Shown here piece by piece: positions 9,420-18,008 of a DNA stretch of 64,000 bases. The notes beneath the pieces are model-generated. The model did not search any database and had not been told where the DNA came from. It saw nothing but the letters and a program-made list of their open reading frames with translations. This stretch comes from Verrucomicrobiota bacterium (GTDB lineage Bacteria > Verrucomicrobiota > Verrucomicrobiia > Opitutales > Opitutaceae). A program made the position numbers and the translations under genes. Position 1 is the first letter of the stretch; each line of letters starts with the position of its first letter. The DNA lies in NCBI GenBank assembly GCA_023391285.1, contig JAEWBF010000034.1, positions 36,904 to 100,903 on the forward strand, given 5' to 3'.

Positions 9420-9635
9420 AGAGGTGGGGGTAGCGGAACCGGCGGGACGTTGAGCAGCAAGCGGCAGGATTGCGAGCGCGCAGGCGGTCTCACAATTGGA
9501 ACATCACGGAACCGTTCGGTCGCGCGGGCGCGAGGGCGTTCGAAACCGGGGCCCTCGATGTGAACTGTCGGTCGAGATGGATGTCGATGACGCAGGCCGG
9601 CTTTGGCATTTCAATCAGCAACGGTCAGTCAACCC

Positions 9636-9640
9636 GAGGA
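9636..9640 (+). promoter_or_regulatory. Ribosome binding site deciding the wrbA start
   Basis: GAGGA, six bases before the ATG at 9647. Strong Shine-Dalgarno sites are scarce in this window, so this one clearly rules out the longer frame opening at 9470. Confidence 0.75.
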
Positions 9641-9646
9641 GTCGTT

Positions 9647-10267
9647 ATGAGCGTTCGAGTCAAAGTCGTTTTCTACAGCCTTTACGGGCACATCTACAAA
9701 ATGGCGCAGGCGATCGCGGAAGGCGTGCGCGAGGTGCCCGGGGCGGAAGTGGAATTGCTGCAGGTGCGCGAAACCTTGCCGGACGAAGTCATCGAGAAGA
9801 TGGGAGCGACGGAGGCGAAGAAGGCGATGGCGGGCGTGCCGATTGCGGATCCGAAGAAGCTTGGCGAGGCGGATGCGGTGATCTTCGGAACGGGCACGCG
9901 TTATGGCAGTGCGACGGCACAGATGCAGACCTTCTTCGATGCGACCGGCGGATTGTGGAGCAGCGGAGCGCTGGTGGGGAAGGCGGGGAGTCTGTTTACT
10001 TCGAGCGGGACACAACACGGTGGGCAGGAGACAACGCTGTTGAGCATGATGACGTTCTTGCTGCACCAAGGCATGGTCGTGGTCGGCGTGCCGTATGCGG
10101 AGAAAGGACTTTCGTATATGGAGGAACTTTCCGGGGGGACGCCGTATGGGGCGTCGACGATCACGGGGGGTGATGGATCGCGAATGCCCTCGGAGAACGA
10201 GTTGAAAGTCGCCCGATATCAAGGACGGCACGTCGCGGAGATCGCGGCGAAACTGGCGCGGAAGTAA
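9647..10267 (+). CDS. wrbA: NAD(P)H:quinone oxidoreductase, WrbA type
   Basis: A flavodoxin-fold FMN enzyme that reduces quinones by two electrons, protecting against redox cycling. The 206-residue length is normal for WrbA. Visible features are the FMN phosphate-binding start VVFYSLYGHIYKMA, the WrbA segment FGTGTRYGSATAQMQTF, LFTSSGTQHGGQETTL, and the C-terminal GTPYGASTITGGDGSR. The start at 9647 is fixed by a clear GAGGA ribosome binding site at 9636-9640, six bases upstream. It is divergent from the SSS symporter and convergent with the Kef-like antiporter. Confidence 0.93.
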   Translation: MSVRVKVVFYSLYGHIYKMAQAIAEGVREVPGAEVELLQVRETLPDEVIEKMGATEAKKAMAGVPIADPKKLGEADAVIFGTGTRYGSATAQMQTFFDATGGLWSSGALVGKAGSLFTSSGTQHGGQETTLLSMMTFLLHQGMVVVGVPYAEKGLSYMEELSGGTPYGASTITGGDGSRMPSENELKVARYQGRHVAEIAAKLARK

Positions 10268-10279
10268 CGGGCGTGAATT

Positions 10280-10299
10280 GCGCGGTGAGGGCACCGCGC
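10280..10299. repeat. 20-base hairpin repeat, copy B
   Basis: Identical to the hairpin at 6011-6030, with matching flanks (GAATTG before, CTCCA after). It lies between the convergent wrbA and Kef-like stop codons, where it could terminate transcription from either side. Confidence 0.7.
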
Positions 10300-10321
10300 C
10301 TCCATCTGCGAAGGCGAGCTA

Positions 10322-12649
10322 TCAAGCCGCGCGGAAGGGGGCGGCGGAGCCTGACGGGGTGGGCGCGCCGGTGAGCCAGCGGCGAAAGGATTTAATCTCG
10401 GAGAGCGTGCCGGCGACCAGGACGTTGTCGCCCGCGTGGAGGCGTTCGAGTCCGGACGGGGCGATGATCTTTTCGCCGTTGCGCTCGATGCCAACGACGC
10501 GCGTGCCGGTGAGTTGCGCGAGTTTGAGTTCCGCCAGGGTTTGGCCGGCATGCGAGCCGTCGGGAATGACGAAGGTCTCGAGAATAGAGCCGCGGAATTC
10601 GTCAGCCTGGTTGGCCAGCCGGGTTTGGGTATCCAGCAGATGGTTACACGCGGCTGCGATTTGTTCGTCCTGGCCCATGAGCAGGAGCTTGTCGCCCGGG
10701 TAGACGCGCAAGTCGGGGCGGATGGCGGTGATGACGTGGCCGTTTCTTTCGAGTTCGAGGACGGCGCAGCCGAAGCGGGCGGGAATGGCGAGATCGAGCA
10801 GGGTGGTGCCGGCGTAGGCGGCGTTGTCGGGGATGACGCACTCGGTGAGGCGAACATCCCATTGCTCGAGATCCTGCTGGCGTTTGCCGCGAGCGGCGTC
10901 AGCGGCGGCGGCGCCGGGGCCGCGCGGATCCTCGGCGAGGACTTCGCGCATGGTGGTTTGCCACTCGCTGTGCCAGTAGATGAGTTTTCGGGAAAAGATC
11001 GCCACGACGACGGCGGCGGCGATCGCGATCACGCCCCAGCCCCAGAGGCCAAGTTGATCGAACGGAACGAGGGCGTAGATCCAGACGCCGACGCCGATCG
11101 TCATCAGGCCGATCAGGGCATTGCGCACCACGGGGGCGGGAAGGAGGCGAGAGGAGCCTGCGAGGCTCTCTGCCACGATCATTGCGATCGCGGCCAGGTT
11201 GCGCCAGATCGCGACGATCGGGATGAGCGCGATGATGGCGATGATGCTCCAGAAAATCCAACCCGAGACCTCGCGTTCGAGTCCGGCGGCGCCGCTGTAA
11301 TCGTCGAGGAAATCGAGGAGTTGAGGTGAGAATACCATGACGCCCGTGACGAACAGCACTTCCACCCCGGTTTGAGCGAGGCGGCCGCGGACGAGTTTCC
11401 AGGCGATGGAGTTGGTTGGCTGGGACTGCACCTGCTGGATCCAGTTGTGATACGCGTCGAACGTTCGCTGCAACCAACGCGGTTCGACCCGCTCGCCGAA
11501 GCGTAGGATGGCGTCCGAATGGCGGTTGATGAGCGGCATGAGCAAGACCGTCAGGATCGAAGCGCCGACGGCGACGGGGTAGTAGCTCGCGGGCAGCACC
11601 GTGGTGGAAACTCCAAGCTGCGCGATGATGAACGAAAATTCGCCCAGTGGGGTGAGTAGCAAACCGGAGCGTCGGGCTTCGCGCGGGCGCGCGCCGCAGA
11701 TGATGAGAGCGGCGCCGGTGGCGATGGGCCGGAAGATCATCACGAACGCGACCAAGCCGACCACCATGGGCCAGACGGGCAGCACGAGCTTCAACTCGAT
11801 CATCATGCCAATCGCGACGAAGAACACGCTGCTGAAGAGATCGCGCATGCCGGTGAAGGCTTTCTCGACGGCGGCGTATTGAGGAATCTCCGCGACGATG
11901 GCGCCGAGGAGGAAGGCGCCGAGTGCGAGCGAGTAGCCGGCTTTGACGGCGATGAGCGCGAGAAGAAACAACACCCCGGCGACGATGATCGTTTGAAGTT
12001 CGGGATCTGCACGGGCTTCGAGACGCCGCAAGAGGCGCGGGACCATCAGCAAACCGGCGCTGACCAGGAGCACGACGAAGGCGCTCATGCCGGCGACGAC
12101 GCGGCTGACGCCGGCCTCTTCTCCCGTGCCGGTTTGCGAGCCAAGGACCGTCAGCATAACGACGGCGACGATGTCCTCGAGGACGGTGATGCTGAGAGCG
12201 ACCTGGGCGAAGCGTTCGTGCGTGAGTTTGAGTTCGCCGACCACCTTGGCGATGACCGCGGAGCTGGAGACCATGAACATGGCGGCCATGAACGTGGCTT
12301 GAAGCGGGGACCAGCCGATGGCTTTGCCAAGCGCCTGGGTGAGCACGAGCATGAACACCGCTCCGACGCCGGTGGCGGCGAGAGTGGGCGCGCCGATCCG
12401 GGCCATTTTACTGATGCTCAAACCCAGACCGATGCCGAACATCAGGAAGACGAGTCCAACCTGGGACAGCGTTTGAATGCGGTCGACGTCGCGGAGAAAG
12501 GAAAACGGAAGATTGTAAGGGCCGATCAGGGTGCCCGCGACCAGATAGCCGACGATGACGGACAGACCGAAGCGCCGGCAAATGGCGCCAGCGATGCCTG
12601 CGGCGAGCAGGACGATTGCGAGATCTTGGATCAGGCCGATTCCATCCAT
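10322..12649 (-). CDS. Kef-type monovalent cation:proton antiporter (CPA2) with two C-terminal RCK_C-like domains
   Basis: A 775-residue membrane antiporter probably exchanging potassium or sodium for protons. The first ~400 residues form the Na+/H+ exchanger core, with GLVFLMFGIGLGLS, FMVSSSAVIAKVV and LEDIVAVVML. A further group of hydrophobic helices spans roughly residues 430-570. Two TrkA_C/RCK_C-like domains follow (GTTLLDLAIPARFGCAVLEL... and AGQTLAELKLAQLTGTRVVG...). The nucleotide-binding RCK_N/TrkA_N domain usual in KefB/KefC is not seen. The ATG at 12649 places the first helix at the N-terminus. It follows the GH10 gene in the same direction but is separated by a terminator. Confidence 0.88.
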   Translation of the reverse strand: MDGIGLIQDLAIVLLAAGIAGAICRRFGLSVIVGYLVAGTLIGPYNLPFSFLRDVDRIQTLSQVGLVFLMFGIGLGLSISKMARIGAPTLAATGVGAVFMLVLTQALGKAIGWSPLQATFMAAMFMVSSSAVIAKVVGELKLTHERFAQVALSITVLEDIVAVVMLTVLGSQTGTGEEAGVSRVVAGMSAFVVLLVSAGLLMVPRLLRRLEARADPELQTIIVAGVLFLLALIAVKAGYSLALGAFLLGAIVAEIPQYAAVEKAFTGMRDLFSSVFFVAIGMMIELKLVLPVWPMVVGLVAFVMIFRPIATGAALIICGARPREARRSGLLLTPLGEFSFIIAQLGVSTTVLPASYYPVAVGASILTVLLMPLINRHSDAILRFGERVEPRWLQRTFDAYHNWIQQVQSQPTNSIAWKLVRGRLAQTGVEVLFVTGVMVFSPQLLDFLDDYSGAAGLEREVSGWIFWSIIAIIALIPIVAIWRNLAAIAMIVAESLAGSSRLLPAPVVRNALIGLMTIGVGVWIYALVPFDQLGLWGWGVIAIAAAVVVAIFSRKLIYWHSEWQTTMREVLAEDPRGPGAAAADAARGKRQQDLEQWDVRLTECVIPDNAAYAGTTLLDLAIPARFGCAVLELERNGHVITAIRPDLRVYPGDKLLLMGQDEQIAAACNHLLDTQTRLANQADEFRGSILETFVIPDGSHAGQTLAELKLAQLTGTRVVGIERNGEKIIAPSGLERLHAGDNVLVAGTLSEIKSFRRWLTGAPTPSGSAAPFRAA

Positions 12650-12791
12650 GAGTGGCGTTGCCGCGGGCCGACATGGCGAGCGCGGTGCCGTTACCATTTC
12701 GGGCGATTTATTGGTGTCCAGCCTGCATCAGGGATTTGGCGGAGATTTGCGCGGGTGAAAGGCGACGAATCGATTCGCGGGAGGTAACGAA

Positions 12792-12819
12792 ACAGGCCGC
12801 CGGCGGACCGGCGGCCTGT
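12792..12819 (-). terminator. Terminator hairpin downstream of the GH10 xylanase gene
   Basis: A perfect 12-bp stem ACAGGCCGCCGG / CCGGCGGCCTGT with a 4-base loop, about 28 bases past the GH10 stop. In the minus direction it is followed by TTTCGTT, a weak U tract. Confidence 0.75.
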
Positions 12820-12846
12820 GGTGGGAAAACGCTGCCCGGGGATTCC

Positions 12847-15800
12847 TTACTTGAGGATCAGAGCGCCGAATTGTGACGGGTCTTGATAGGCGTTGCCGGA
12901 AACATCGTTCCAAGTGGCGACACTCGTGCGCGCGCCGTTGCCGCTGCCGTCGTCGTTGACTTGGAAGTCGAAGCCCAGGATCGAGCCACGCTTCGTCTCC
13001 GCGGAGTCGATACGGATCGCAGCCTCGACGACATAGCCGCCGCTCACACGGCGCGTGGCGCTGGTGATGTCGGCTGCGGACGTAGAGCCGCCGACGGAGA
13101 CCTCGTTGTCGAAGTTCACCCGATACTGCGAGTCGTCGGCCTGGTAGGCCCTTGTCTGGGCGTTGTTGGGATCAACGAAGATCTCGACCGAGTCTTCTTC
13201 CCAAGGGTTAGAACTCGCTTTGCTCAGCGTGGGGTCGGCGACGGTGGCGTAGACGTAGAGGTAGCCGGCGTCCCAGAGCAGTTTCACTTTCGCCTTGGCG
13301 CCGGCCGTGCCGAACGCGAAGCGCTGGGTGGTGATCTCGGTGGCGTTTTTCCAGAGCTTATCCTCCTGGCCGTCGATCGTGGGCCGGCCGCGGCTGACCT
13401 GGACGACGAGTTTCTCCGGACGCAAGTGGAGCGTGCCGAGGGCGGCTTCGTCGGTGTCTTGTTGATGGCGGGTGTCGCTCCAGGATTGTTTGCGGCCGGT
13501 GGCGCCATCGGTGACGCGGATATCGAAGAGCAATTCCCCGCCGATGCTGAGGGCCGGCGAAACGGGAATGCTGGCGATGACCGCGTAGCCTGTGGCGGTG
13601 GGAAGCGTAAGGGCTTCGGCGCCGTTCGTGCGTTGGAGCCCGAGCTTCGAGAATGCGAAACGCTGGCCGCCTGCGAGGAAGATTTCGACGGAGTCGTTGC
13701 GCAGCCGGGTGGCGTCGGTGACCTCGACCAGCACGTAGAGATCACGCGCGCTCCAAAGTGCGCGGAACTGACCCCACGAGGCGGCGCCGTTGCCGGGGTT
13801 GAGCGGAGTGGGGGCGATGGCCGCCCACGCTTCCAGGTTGTTGATGATGCCGCGAGACGGACGCTGCGTGATATTGAGTGACTGCGGCAGCACGGGGAGT
13901 TGCGAAGGATCAACGATGCCCCAGTAAGCGGGCTTGGCCTGGAGGCGCTCGTCGAAGAGCAGCGGCTTGTCGTCGCGCGCGATCGGGAAGGTTTTCAACC
14001 AGGTGTTGTCGTCAGCCATGCCCCAGAGCGTGACGGAGCTGATCTGGCTGCTCTTGGCGCGGAACAGGTTGAACAGGTCGCGGTAGCGATAGCCCTGGAG
14101 GACGAGGGTTTCTTCGCTAACGGGCGACGTGTCGCTGTCGTTTGAATACGCGCTGATATCGAGCTCGGTGATTTGGTTGTCGACGCCGAGGGTGGTGAAG
14201 GTGTCGAGGCTCGTCGCGATTTCGGTGAGCGAAGGCCAGCCGATGCGGATGTGGGTTTGATGGCCGACGCCGTCGACGCGCACGTTGCGCTGCAGGAGCC
14301 CTTCGACGACGTTCTTCAACGCGGCGAGCTTGGCGGGCTCGTGGGTGTTGTAGTCGTTGATGAAGAGGCTGCCGGCGCCGTTCAGGATTTCGTCGGCGAA
14401 TTGGAACGCGAAATCGATGAACTCGGGGCCGACGATCTGGAGCCACGGGCTGTTGCGCAGGCCGTTGGGACCGGAAGGATCGATGACTTCGTTGACGACA
14501 TCCCAGTCGTTCACGACATCGGCGTAGCGTGCGACGACGGCGTGGATGTGAGTGCGCATGCGCTGAATGAGCAGGTCGCGATGGGCGGGGTTGCCCGGCT
14601 GGAGCGGATTGCCCGCGGTATCGCGGAAGACCCAGGCGGGGGTTTGGTTGTGCCAGAGGAGCGTGTGGCCGCGCATCTTCAGGCCATGGGTGCGAGCGAA
14701 GTTGGCGATCGCATCGGCGCGGGCCCAAGTGAACGAGCCTTCGACCGGTTGCAGCGCATCCCATTTCATCTCGTTGCCCGCGACGAGGGTGTTGAAATGC
14801 AGCAGGAGGAGTTCGGCGTGTGCGCCGTTGAGTTCGGCGACGGAAACGGCGGCGCCGACGTCGAAGTAAGGCGCGAGCACTTCGTGGACCGAAGGAAGAT
14901 CCTGAATTTCGGGAGGCTCGATGAAGTCGAGGATGAAGTCGTCGATGTAGAACGACGGCGTGCCGTCGGCGGTTTCGACGTAGAGTTGAAGCTGCGACGC
15001 ATCGATGCCGAACGTGTAGAGCGTGGAGAGATCGACCCACGCGGAATCGGTGACGGGCGTGTTGCCGATCACCGTGTGGAAGCTCGTGGCGCCGTTGAAG
15101 TCAGCTTGGAGGCTCACGCGGAAAGACGTGGCGGGTTCGCCGGGTGCGAGGCGGACGCGGACGCCGATCGCGTATTGGTAACCCTTGGACAGCTTGCCGA
15201 GGACGTTGATGGTTGGACCCTGCCATGACGCGGTGCGGCCGGTGACTTTGAGGCTGTAGATGCCGCTCGCGGCGACTTCGGTGGTCGGAGTCAGCGTGAC
15301 GGGACCGCGGGGATTCCAGCCTTCGGCGGTGCCGGTTTCAAAGTCGGTGGCGAGGCCCGACGTATCGGGCGGGGGCGGCTCGACGTTGCCGGGACCGACG
15401 ATGGTGAAATCGTCGAGATAATAGGCGGCCGTGGCGTCGTCGCTTTCGAGATAGAGCGTGAGGTTGTCGTTGGTGGCGGAGGTGAAACTGAACGTTCCCT
15501 GAAGCTGAACCCAGGCGCCATCGGTCGTGGCGACGGGCGGGTTGATTTGAACGTAGGAGTTGGATGCCGCGCCGGCGGCGCGCATTTCGACGGTGAACTT
15601 CAGATTGCTCGCGGGCTGACCGGCAGCGAGGCGGACCCAACCGGAGATCGTGTAAGTGGTGTTGGCGGTGAGCAGCGGGCGGAGGTCGAGCGCGGGGCCT
15701 TGCCAGGTGGCGGTGCGACCCGTGGTTTTCAAACTGCTGGCGCCGGTGCGGGCGACGTCGGATGAACTTGCGAGCGTGACGGGGCCGCGTGCGGTCCAAG

Positions 15801-16437
15801 TATCAGTGCCGGATTCGAAACCGTGCGCGACGACAGTTCCGGCGGGCGGCGGAGCGTCGGGGCCAGTGATCGTGAAGTCGTCCAGATAGTAAACGGCGGA
15901 TGCATCGTCGCTTTCGAGGTAGAGCGTGAGGTTGTCATTGGAAGCGGAAGCAAAACTGAAGTTGCCCTGAAGCTGAACCCAGCCGGCGTCGGTAACGGGC
16001 ACCGGACTATTGATTTGAACGTAGCTATTGCTGGCGGCGCCGGTGGCGCGGATCTCGACGGTGAACTTGAGGTTGCTCGCCGCTTGGCCGGCGGCGAGCC
16101 GCACCCAGCCGGAAATCTCGTAGGTGGTGTTGGCCGACAGCGTGGTCCGGAGATCACGGGCGGGACCGTTCCACGTCGCGGTGCGGCCGGCGGTTTTCAG
16201 GCTGCGTGCGCCGCTGCGCGCAGCTTCGGTGGTGCTGGTGAGCGTGACGGAGCCGCGCGGGGCCCAACCTTGCGTGGTGCCGTCTTCGAAATCGTTGGCG
16301 ACGATTTCGGCGGCCGTTGACGCGGAGCAGAGTGCGAGCGCGGCGACAATCGAGCTGAGGCAGTGGGAGACGCGGAAGAACCGTGGGCGCGAGCAAGCAA
16401 AGCGCGCGCAGCCGACGGCGGCGAACAGGTGAATCAT
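12847..16437 (-). CDS. Secreted multimodular endo-1,4-beta-xylanase: CBM22-like x3, GH10, CBM9 x2
   Basis: Hydrolyses internal xylan linkages with retention. The 1196-residue protein has a signal peptide ending near STAAE. Three CBM4/9/22-type jelly-roll modules lie at about residues 42-195, 200-350 and 365-510; the first two are near copies. The GH10 barrel covers about 525-840, with acid/base Glu650 in WDVVNEVID and nucleophile Glu758 in ITELDISAYS, plus the GH10 motifs MRGHTLLWHNQTPAW and DGVGHQTH. A CBM9-like module at about 853-1000 and a complete CBM9 at about 1008-1196 (PTIDGQEDKLW, WEEDSVEIFVD) end the protein. The CBM22-GH10-CBM9 order is typical of large, partly cell-associated xylanases. 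Start ATG 16437. Confidence 0.94.
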   Translation of the reverse strand: MIHLFAAVGCARFACSRPRFFRVSHCLSSIVAALALCSASTAAEIVANDFEDGTTQGWAPRGSVTLTSTTEAARSGARSLKTAGRTATWNGPARDLRTTLSANTTYEISGWVRLAAGQAASNLKFTVEIRATGAASNSYVQINSPVPVTDAGWVQLQGNFSFASASNDNLTLYLESDDASAVYYLDDFTITGPDAPPPAGTVVAHGFESGTDTWTARGPVTLASSSDVARTGASSLKTTGRTATWQGPALDLRPLLTANTTYTISGWVRLAAGQPASNLKFTVEMRAAGAASNSYVQINPPVATTDGAWVQLQGTFSFTSATNDNLTLYLESDDATAAYYLDDFTIVGPGNVEPPPPDTSGLATDFETGTAEGWNPRGPVTLTPTTEVAASGIYSLKVTGRTASWQGPTINVLGKLSKGYQYAIGVRVRLAPGEPATSFRVSLQADFNGATSFHTVIGNTPVTDSAWVDLSTLYTFGIDASQLQLYVETADGTPSFYIDDFILDFIEPPEIQDLPSVHEVLAPYFDVGAAVSVAELNGAHAELLLLHFNTLVAGNEMKWDALQPVEGSFTWARADAIANFARTHGLKMRGHTLLWHNQTPAWVFRDTAGNPLQPGNPAHRDLLIQRMRTHIHAVVARYADVVNDWDVVNEVIDPSGPNGLRNSPWLQIVGPEFIDFAFQFADEILNGAGSLFINDYNTHEPAKLAALKNVVEGLLQRNVRVDGVGHQTHIRIGWPSLTEIATSLDTFTTLGVDNQITELDISAYSNDSDTSPVSEETLVLQGYRYRDLFNLFRAKSSQISSVTLWGMADDNTWLKTFPIARDDKPLLFDERLQAKPAYWGIVDPSQLPVLPQSLNITQRPSRGIINNLEAWAAIAPTPLNPGNGAASWGQFRALWSARDLYVLVEVTDATRLRNDSVEIFLAGGQRFAFSKLGLQRTNGAEALTLPTATGYAVIASIPVSPALSIGGELLFDIRVTDGATGRKQSWSDTRHQQDTDEAALGTLHLRPEKLVVQVSRGRPTIDGQEDKLWKNATEITTQRFAFGTAGAKAKVKLLWDAGYLYVYATVADPTLSKASSNPWEEDSVEIFVDPNNAQTRAYQADDSQYRVNFDNEVSVGGSTSAADITSATRRVSGGYVVEAAIRIDSAETKRGSILGFDFQVNDDGSGNGARTSVATWNDVSGNAYQDPSQFGALILK

Positions 16438-16465
16438 GGTGGGGTAGTTTTGGAGTAGGGAGAGG

Positions 16466-16511
16466 ACGACCGCCGGAGGAGAGACGAGGGTGAAGACAGG
16501 GCGGCGGTCGT
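16466..16511 (-). promoter_or_regulatory. Inverted repeat in the GH10 leader
   Basis: A perfect 10-bp inverted repeat, ACGACCGCCG at 16466-16475 and CGGCGGTCGT at 16502-16511, lies 29 bases upstream of the xylanase start. It may be a leader hairpin or an operator. Confidence 0.4.
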
Positions 16512-16880
16512 GGCGGTATTGGGGCGCGGCACGTTCCTGCGGAAAAATCCGCCAGCAAATGGACGCAGATGCTAATTTTAGAATCTGGCGGGGCGGTAGG
16601 TCGCGCGTGTTGAATGAGCGAGAGTTACGAGGACGTAGGGAAAAATCCGAACTCGCCGCCGCTGCGGCAGCAAGGCGCTTGGTGCGTGGACTCCATTCGC
16701 TGACGCGATGCGGGTGTTGCAGCAGTTTGCGGCGGTTGATGTGAGTGCGAAGGGCGGATGGCTCGGAAACTATCGCCGGTGGCTTGACAGAACGACGCGG
16801 GAGACAATTGGTGTGCGTGCACTGTCATGAAAGCCGTCATCAACACGTCCCGTTTGTTTGGAGTCTTGATGCGTGCGGTC

Positions 16881-17028
16881 TGCCCTACGTGGGCGGAGCC
16901 CGCTGACTAAGAGCGACCCCACACGGGGCGTCGAAGTCCCCGAGCTCCGTCGATCTTGAAGCAGACGATGTCTGCTCGCGCGCCATGTTTGGCATGGCCG
17001 TTTCACCCCGGACGTCGCGAATGCGGCG
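16881..17028 (+). ncRNA. Candidate structured RNA or 5' leader made of tandem hairpins
   Basis: Within 150 bases the + strand holds a succession of perfect small stems: GCCC/GGGC competing with GGGC/GCCC (16882-16901), CCCC/GGGG (16917-16928), and GCAGAC/GTCTGC (16961-16975). GCCATG/CATGGC (16982-16998) and CGTCGC/GCGGCG (17013-17028, one G-U pair) follow. They end 25 bases before the cupin ATG and are followed by an A-rich stretch. No known riboswitch core or 6S signature was recognised, so the function is unknown. The stretch 16512-16880 before it holds no convincing gene. Confidence 0.4.
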
Positions 17029-17052
17029 AAACCTCAACCCCGAAAAAACGAC

Positions 17053-17406
17053 ATGAAACCCCTTATCACCCTTGATCCTCCTCACACCGCACACGTTCGC
17101 AGCATTCTGGCGAAGAACGGATACACGTGCGCGATTGTTTCCCTCGAGCCTGGTGGGCCGTTGGCGATCGAGCGTTCTCTGCGCGGCGAAGAGCATCTCC
17201 TCTACGTGCTGGAGGGCAGTCTCACCGTGCGTGCCGACGATTTGAATACGATCGTCGCGAAGAACGAAGCTCACCTGCTGCCGAACGACGTCGAGTGCAC
17301 GATCGAGGCCGCGGAAGAGCGGCCGGCGAAATTCCTGCGCGTCGATGTGCCGCCGCGGCAAGTCGTGGACGCACCTCTTTACACGTTGGAGGCGGAACGC
17401 AGCTAA
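17053..17406 (+). CDS. Small cupin-fold protein
   Basis: A 117-residue single-domain beta-barrel protein. EEHLLYVLEGSLTVRADD matches cupin motif 1 and NEAHLLPNDVECTIEA matches motif 2. Only one histidine per motif is visible, so metal binding is uncertain and a sensor or ligand-binding role is as likely as an enzymatic one. It starts at the ATG at 17053 without a visible Shine-Dalgarno site, directly after a hairpin-rich leader. Rnk follows 68 bases later in the same direction, so the two may be co-transcribed. Function unknown. Confidence 0.72.
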   Translation: MKPLITLDPPHTAHVRSILAKNGYTCAIVSLEPGGPLAIERSLRGEEHLLYVLEGSLTVRADDLNTIVAKNEAHLLPNDVECTIEAAEERPAKFLRVDVPPRQVVDAPLYTLEAERS

Positions 17407-17474
17407 CGTTGCGCCCTCCTCTGGCACCTGCCCAACCCATTCATCAACCAGCTCGACTGCCAACCCAACCCTCC

Positions 17475-17876
17475 ATGAACGACCGACCCATTTACATCGC
17501 GAACGACGATCACGCCAAGCTCCGCCTGCTGCTCGATTCGCTTGGCGCCTCCAGCCGCAGTCCCGCGGTGCAAAAGCTTCGCGGCGAACTCGATCGCGCC
17601 GTCGTGCTCGACGGCAATGCCGTGCCGCCGAACGTCGTGACGTTGAACGCGAAGTTTGAAATCGAAGACCTGGCGACGGGCGAAGTGGACGCTTACACGT
17701 TGGTGTTCCCGGACCGGGCAAACGTCGATCAGCAGATGCTTTCGGTGCTCGCGCCGATCGGGACGGCGGTCCTCGGCTATCGTGAAGGCGATGAAGTCGA
17801 GTGGGCGACTCCGGGCGGCATGCGGCGGTTCCGCATCCGGCGCGTGACGCGGCCGGAAGTGGCGGTAGCCGGCTAA
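17475..17876 (+). CDS. rnk: Rnk-like regulator, GreA/GreB C-terminal domain family
   Basis: A 133-residue protein that probably binds in the RNA polymerase secondary channel. The N-terminus has the Rnk-like start PIYIANDDHAKLRLLLDSL and a short helical hairpin. The C-terminal FKBP-like GreA/GreB domain shows VTLNAKFEIEDLATGE, APIGTAVLGYREGDEVEW and a basic end. The long coiled coil of GreA is absent, as in Rnk. In E. coli, Rnk competes with GreA and DksA and affects nucleoside diphosphate kinase. The ATG at 17475 matches the family start. Confidence 0.83.
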   Translation: MNDRPIYIANDDHAKLRLLLDSLGASSRSPAVQKLRGELDRAVVLDGNAVPPNVVTLNAKFEIEDLATGEVDAYTLVFPDRANVDQQMLSVLAPIGTAVLGYREGDEVEWATPGGMRRFRIRRVTRPEVAVAG

Positions 17877-18008
17877 GATTCGCGGGCACCGAGCGCCCGC
17901 TGTTGGAGAATTATCGTGGGCGGTCCGGCTATCCGGGCCGCTCCTGGTGGCGTCTGCCCAGACGCGATCAAAAACCCCGGCGCCTCGTCGCGCCACGCAT
18001 CCCCAAAA

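Noticed and set aside
7647..9563. 638-residue + strand open frame opposite the SSS symporter
   Set aside because: Its composition is dominated by Asp, Glu, Gly and Ala, as expected for the antisense frame of a GC-rich membrane protein; the minus strand encodes a clear transporter with a terminator.
16784..16812. TTGACA promoter before the hairpin cluster
   Set aside because: TTGACA at 16784-16789 is perfect, but at 16-18 bases' spacing no acceptable -10 box follows.
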